64,000 nt of DNA from NCBI GenBank assembly GCA_010279815.1, contig QEOQ01000640.1:722117-786116 (forward strand), written 5' to 3'. The stretch is from Brachionus plicatilis (Eukaryota; Rotifera; Eurotatoria; Ploima; Brachionidae). The notes under the pieces were generated by a model that saw only the letters and a list, made by a program, of their open reading frames with translations, was not told the origin of the DNA and did not search any database. Shown one piece after another: positions 58,137-64,000 of this stretch (the stretch's first letter is position 1; every line of letters starts with the position of its first letter). A program made the translations under genes and the position numbers.

Positions 58137-58540
58137 ATGGATTGACAATGAGCTTAAATTTAAAACTTAACATTCTTTTATGTCCTTTTGTGTCCTTTTC
58201 TTAGTGTTAATAATATTTTTTCCTTTTGTGTCCTTTTCAATGTAAGGAATTTTTTGAAAAAGATAATTTTATTTATCTTAACAAAATATTAGATAAAATA
58301 ATGTGGTCCGGGGCGAAGCCCTGGGTTAGAGAATTTGGCTCGGAAATAATAATGAGCAAATATCTAGAAACAAAGTTAAAATTTTAAATTTTCATATGTA
58401 GACACACACAAAAGGACAGAATATTCTCCTCACATAGAAAAGGACACTAAAGGACAAAATATCATGAACACTAAATAAATGATACTAAGGGACAGAAAAG
58501 AATATTCAGCAATTAAAAACACGCTCATTGTCAATAGCTC
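58137..58540. mobile_element. MITE with 9-bp target duplication
   Basis: GATAAACCC is duplicated exactly at 58128-58136 and 58541-58549. The ends share ATTGACAATGAGC in inverted form. Inside, TGTCCTTTTGTGTCCTTTT on the left is mirrored by AAAAGGACAC..AAAGGACA on the right. The centre has a GC-rich GGGGCGAAGCCC hairpin. The 9-bp duplication suggests a Mutator-like origin. 404 bp, no ORF. Confidence 0.75.
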
Positions 58541-59239
58541 GATAAACCCCATAACTTTATTCTAAATAAGGATAAATTTTTGCTCTAATTTTCTTCCTTT
58601 AATAATTTTGCTAATTATAATCTTTGGTCATTTTATTCAATCGCTAGGCTGAAAAGAAGGACTGAAATCCTTTACTTAAATATTTCACAAATATGTTTTT
58701 TAAATAAATAAATAAAAAATGTTGAATATATTTTTTAATTTTAGTTTAAAATCGAATTTTTATTCTTTACTCTAAACTAATCACAGATTTTAGACGAGGC
58801 TCAATTAAAATTTTTAAAAGTTCGAAATGTTCTCATCTGTCACTTTATGTTTGAATGGGTAAATAAAATCTAAATGAATCTTTTTGAATGATAATTTGTT
58901 TTTTATTTAGACTGAAAATAAAAAAGTTTCTATAAAAAACTTTAAAAATTTTAAATTTTATTTAAAAAATCCAAAAAAAAATCAAAGATTTGATTTAGAA
59001 ATTATAATTTATTAGAATCAATTTGATTTAAAATTTTCATATTTATTTGATTGGACCAAGCTAATAGATATTTACACTAGATAATACAATAAGATTCAAG
59101 AAAAAAGAAAAAGAATATAAGATAATAAATTTTCTATATTTTAGCCATTTTTGATAGTTTAATTTGTTTTTTGCTTTAAATAATCAAACATACAGACGAC
59201 ATTTAACAATCTAAACTTTATGAGCCTTAAAAAATCAAT
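58541..59239. other. AT-rich region downstream of the 4.1-family gene
   Basis: No coding region. On the minus strand it would hold the 3' UTR of the 4.1-family gene. Confidence 0.4.
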
Positions 59240-62200
59240 CTATTCCTCAACAGATATCTCCACTTTTTCAACTTCCAAATTGGGATCTAAATCGGTGGCC
59301 ATTTTGATTGCTCTCAACAAAAGCTATGAACAAAAAAAATATTTTAAAATTTAGATTTATTCTGGCTTCATTTTACCTCTTTATCGTAGACCTCTTCATT
59401 AGTGACATATTTTCTCGTTCTAGTTGCATCTGAGTTAGAAGAAATCGATCCGGATCTTGGCGTTTCGTTTGGCCTTGCAAAAGAGCTTGCAGACGATGTT
59501 ACCTGTCTCATCGATGTCGGAAGATTTTGATTCTGCTGATCGATTGCATTTTGATATCGAATTGAATCATTTTGACGGGCTTTGGACCTGTCAGCAGGAA
59601 TTGGTGGTGGTGGTTGTCTAATTCGTGCTATTGGTTGAGGCACCTGATTGCCACTATTCTGATCAATTGATCTAATAGAGCTGTTTGCTGTCGGTATTTG
59701 CTGGCTTGAATACCTTTGCGAATGCGATGGACTCTCTGCTTGAATCGATGCATTAGATCGAATAGAAGTCTTGGTAGGTTCGGGACCCTTAAATTAATTG
59801 AACATGATAAATTTGTTTATTTTTGTTTTATTTTTAAGAGCACTTTTAATTTAAAAATTGTTGATTGAGAGCTTAAATTAATAATTTAAAATCTTACGAC
59901 TAAAATGTTTAAATTTTTTTCATATTTTTCAAAATTTTTGTTCAATATTTGCCTAATAAAATCACTATTTTGCTCATTATCGACTTCTTGACGGGTCTCA
60001 GTAGCCTTAATTGAGTCAATCATTCGCTCTTGTTCTCGAGCAAACAAATTATTTACAGATTTAGCAGGTTTAGATTGAAGTATAGTGTGATTAGTATTAT
60101 CATTAGGCTTTGGACCCCTATTTTTCAGAGCATCATTTAAGGATTTTTCCTCAAAAACAGACAAGTCAGATTCAATGTCAGCTAAAGGAATTTCCTGGTA
60201 AAATTGTTTATTTTAGTTTGGACAAAAAATTTATTCTATCAATACCTGTAAGACAGAATTAACTGAATTAAGAGCGCTTCGATTTGAAACACTCGGAACT
60301 CGGGCTTGATTTGTTTCTTGGCTTATTTGTCTCGCAGGAACGTACCGTTGTGGCATTTGAGGAGGCTGAGATGGTGCTGGACTTGCCAATGGCGTTGATA
60401 TTTTGTTCATATTACTCAGCGATTCAATTGTTTTGCCCATAGGATGTTTAATTGAAGGTTGTCTATTTTCATCGTTTTGATAATTTTTATCAACACTCTT
60501 TAAAAAAAATAATTAATTTTAAATATTTTGTTAATATTTTGTGCTACTAAAAATAATAATTATAGGGATCATTCAAAATCAAAATTAATTCACTCTAAAT
60601 TTCTAGTTAGAATCACACAAACTCTCAATCGTTATAGTCTTACTTAAAGGTTGAGAAAAAATTCGCTTAAAGATGAACAGGGCTAAATTTCAAAAAAATT
60701 AAAAATTCTTTTTATTTTCTACAATTGAAAACACTCTCAACAAAAAAATAAAATAAAACAAAAATTTTAGAAAGCTTATTTTGAAAAGTGTATTCAATTA
60801 ATCATATTTAAGATATTAAGTGTCAATATTTAATTTTAAATTAAATTCTTCCAAAACTTCTTGATTTCCACTTAAACTTTGGCGGACAACTAGGGTTTGT
60901 TAATAAGGAATTTCTTAAAAAGGAGAAAACACAAATACAGCATTTCAAGATAGTTAAGGATTCTTCAAAGCATAATGAAATTAAAGAGAGATGTCTAAAA
61001 ATTGTTTAAGTCAGCTTAATTAAATCTTTGCATCAGGATAAGAATTTTATTTAAAGCACCAAGGTAATTATTATTCGATTTAAAATGTTTTTATTTATTT
61101 TAAAATTTCACAGAATACAAGTTATTGACAAAACTGCTCGTAAATAAATTCAGAATTGTCGTCTGAATTTTTTAATATTAGAAAAGATTTCAAAAATTTA
61201 ATTTGAACCTCTAAAAATCAGATAATTTTAAAAAGATTAAAATTTTCGATTTTAATTGAATTTTATTTTATTTTAGTCCTTCTAAAAATTTGTCTTTTCT
61301 ATTAGAAGAAAAAAAATCCGGAAAAAAAAACTTTATTTGTTTTAAAACATAGCCTCAAAAAATTAACAAATTCATAAAAAATACATTTTTCAAAAAATCA
61401 TTTAGTAGTTTTATTCTAGTTGATCTGTATTTAATTATCTTTGTGTTATAATAAATCAGTAAATAAAAAAGAAAATTAAATTTATGCAGTATTCATTTTA
61501 AGATTACTAACAGTTAATACTTAAAATAAAAAACTTTTAAATTAAAAATTGAAATGACGTATTTCTGAAATAAATGATGAAATGATACGACTGATTTAAA
61601 AAGAAAATTTATCATTTATAACATTTATCACAGCAATCTAGTATTTTTATTAATTATTTTGATAAAAAAGGAATTAAAATAATATACTTAATTTTCCTAA
61701 AGAATTAGAATCAAGGTTTTAATAACTGAATTTTGATGATTATTATTTATTTTGATATTTTATTTTATATGCTATTTAATAATCATTGTGGGTCGAGTTG
61801 TAAGTTAAAGAGGCTAGCTTATGATCTAGCGGTAAAAGTTAATTCGGTATTTAGTTGGTTTTTCATTCACTTGTAAATCAAAGGCCTTATTTTAAGAGGT
61901 CTTAGTTTTAGCAATAACCTTTTTAATAAATCAGGCTGTATTTAAGTATAATGGAAATTAGAAATTGAGAGAAAACAACAATATACTACAATCTAGATTT
62001 TAAAAATTATTTAAAATATATCTGTATTATTATTGAATTTAAAAATAATAAAAAATATCATATCTAAGTGAAAATTTTTGATTAAGTATGCAAGATATTT
62101 TATGAGTATGATTTTTTTTTTTAGAAACTTTAATCAATAAACACTTTCCTTTTTAATTAATAGACTTAAAATTTATTTCAATAATTAATCTTAATTTATT

Positions 62201-64000
62201 CATTTTATTTAAAATTAAATTAAGACTCAATTAATTAAATCAGTCTAGTTAAGTTGCAAACACCCAAGTAAAAATATTGATAAAGCACGAAAGATTTAAT
62301 AAGAATTATAATAAATTTAATTTTATTTCAGAACTATATATTTTTATTTTAAAAATAAAGAAGAATATAATTTTTTACAATCTCTTCTATTTAAAAAAAA
62401 TTTTCATATAAAAAAATTAAACATTACCAAAAAATTGACAAATTGAAAATATAACTCTTTTTAAAAAATTTGTTAGAGCTATCTTTTTAATTAATTCATT
62501 CAATTTTCAAAATATTGGACTTGAATTAAAGAGCTAATGTTTTCTATTCTGCAAAAAGAATCAATGTTTAGAAAAAAATTTTATTCAATATTATAAAAAT
62601 AATCACACAACCTTAATTTTTTTCTTTTTTTAATCTTTCGAATTTTTCAAAAAGGGTAAACTCTTCCCGACCCTTCTAGTATTAATTTAATCTATAAAGA
62701 CCCTATGTTACTTTTTAGATAATTGCTCAAAAAATATTTTTATTTTGACTTAGAAAACCAACTTAAACCCTAAATCAATAAGCTACTAAAACAAAATATT
62801 AATTGATAAAATTTTTAAAAATTATAATTTCAAAAATGAAAAAATGTTCCTACTGTATAATACTCCTCCAAAGGTTCGTTTTGATTTTGGTCGAAATTGG
62901 CAGGTCTATAATCGGAAGTTCTATTGACATCATACGAAATATTTGAATTGCTGGTAACAGGTCGATTTGATTCATTGGAACGATAGTTCGAGGTTGATTG
63001 TTTAGGACTTCTTTCAGCCAAAAGCGAGTTTGTTCTATTGTTTTGATTGTCAAAATCGCTAAAATTCACATTGGCAAAATTTTTGCCTGGAATGGTCATG
63101 TTTGGAAGGTTTTTTTGGTCTCTACTTGGTAATCTAAGTTCATACTCATCGTTTAGATCATAATCAGCGCCTTGTTCCAAATCCAAATCCAAGTCTTCTT
63201 GTGACTCTTTTAGGTGATGTCTTGGCAAATTTCCGATGCTAGTGTTTGGCTTCATTCTGTTGTAATTGCCCAGCGAGCTAGATCCGGGCGTATTATTGGG
63301 CAGATTTTGGTGAGCCAGACCTCGGTCGGTGCTCTGCGACATTCGCTTGGAGAACGACCGGTCGAACGCTGGCTGAGACCGCTCAATTGACCGGTGTCGC
63401 GCTTGCATGTAAGTCGAACTTCCGGTGTACCTAAATTTTGAGTTGAAAGTGGGAATTATGGAGCTTTTTTTGCTCTCAGGTTCTCTGAGTCTAAAAAAGG
63501 CGTGGTGCTCGACCGCTATTTTCCACAGGCGCTTGGCACTCTTGTGGTTCGGACAACGAAAACCAATAGTGGTCTCGTATTTTTCGTATTCGCCAGAGCG
63601 CAATTTCAAGTAAAAGTGGTTTCGTTTGTATGAAATTTTGAGTATTTTTGGCCACGAAAAGCGGTTTATTCTCAGCGAGTCTCGGAATACCAGAAGACCT
63701 GAAGCACTCACACCAATTAAAATATCAACCCCGTCGGAGTCTTTTGCGTTGTGTAAATCAACGCCGTACATGGCTAATTTTACGGCATTATTCAAAAAAC
63801 TAAGCTCAGCTTCCGCTGGAGTTAGACCCCTTGACAAAAAAATTTAAAATTTAAAATTTTTTTTAATTTTTTTTTTTTAATTTACACATGATCCTTGTGA
63901 CATTCAGCAATTGCATTCAACAATTCCGGTGTTTGGTTGGGAGTGAAACAAAAGCCTTCCAAATATTCGATGTCAGACAGACCATTCATGCGGCAACTAT
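59240..64000 (-). CDS. Protein 4.1-family FERM protein, 3' part (partial at window edge)
   Basis: Minus-strand exons: >64000-63886, 63829-62854, 60497-60246, 60194-59898, 59787-59377 and 59323-59240 (stop TAG). The first joins [14 protein letters not shown] in phase. The FERM C-lobe reads [40 protein letters not shown] and [19 protein letters not shown]-adjacent segment follows ([20 protein letters not shown]...FDRSFSKR), often a phosphorylation-controlled switch in this family. Next come about 400 residues of Ser/Gln/Pro/Asn-rich linker including RQPPPPIP. The last 28-codon exon gives [24 protein letters not shown], matching the C-terminal domain of 4.1 proteins (ALAxAIKEA...HPDMxVxKxxV). 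Such proteins link transmembrane proteins to spectrin-actin. No spectrin-actin-binding motif was seen. N-terminal FERM lobes lie outside the window. Confidence 0.85.
60498..62853. other. Large intron of the 4.1-family gene
   Basis: A 2.36-kb AT-rich intron. No exon-like reading is supported, and the flanking exons join in phase 0. A slightly GC-richer patch at 61790-61930 carries a weak tRNA A-box-like TGATCTAGCGG but no convincing B box. Confidence 0.5.

Noticed and set aside
61790..61890. tRNA or SINE candidate in the 4.1 intron (TGATCTAGCGG)
   Set aside because: The A-box likeness is weak and the expected GGTTCGAATCC-type B box is absent.
1..64000. Bacterial features (operons, CRISPR arrays, Shine-Dalgarno sites)
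   Set aside because: Spliceosomal introns, LINEs and animal gene families show this is nuclear animal DNA. No regularly spaced direct-repeat array of CRISPR type is present.

Overview
This window reads as AT-rich nuclear DNA of an invertebrate animal. The genes have spliceosomal GT/AG introns, several of them only about 54-56 nt, and animal protein families: serpins, a trypsin-like protease, a secreted leucine-rich-repeat protein and a band 4.1 FERM protein. The rest is packed with LINE fragments and small inverted-repeat DNA transposons. The very low GC, the tiny introns and the repeat mix would suit a monogonont rotifer such as Brachionus, but I cannot prove that from one window.

Layout. 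1-9 kb is a transposon-rich stretch. It holds a LINE fragment split by a short element, a LINE with ORF1 and reverse transcriptase lying between two almost identical ~760-bp direct repeats that carry a dead serpin piece, and a dead Tc1/mariner element with both inverted repeats and its TA duplication. 9.3-10.6 kb is an intronless DXD glycosyltransferase gene. 11.6-12.8, 21.0-22.3, 31.7-32.9 and 53.4-54.7 kb hold four three-exon serpin genes, all on the + strand, each 378-379 aa without a signal peptide. Serpin fragments lie at 2.0, 5.8, 30.5 and 54.8 kb. A four-exon secreted trypsin-like protease (17.7-19.9 kb) sits between serpins 1 and 2. 14-17 kb, 22.6-30 kb and 36.5-37.7 kb are nests of LINE relics, hAT-like and mariner-like non-autonomous elements and foldback repeats. 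37.7-44.5 kb has no gene I can support. 44.5-48.8 kb is a three-exon LRR surface protein with a GPI-like C-terminus. 59.2-64.0 kb is the minus-strand 3' part of a protein 4.1-family gene that continues beyond the window.

The most interesting system is the serpin array. Serpins 2 and 3 are almost identical through the body exon, the following intron and the hinge of the reactive-centre loop, then diverge abruptly from the loop to the stop codon. The loops of all four genes differ in sequence and length: two have Arg at the P1 position estimated by counting from the hinge, and two do not. This looks like a small family homogenised at the 5' side while its protease-specificity segment diversifies. 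A trypsin-like protease inside the array is a possible but untested partner.

All exon joins were inferred by eye from splice sites, reading phase and protein-family continuity. No transcript evidence was available.
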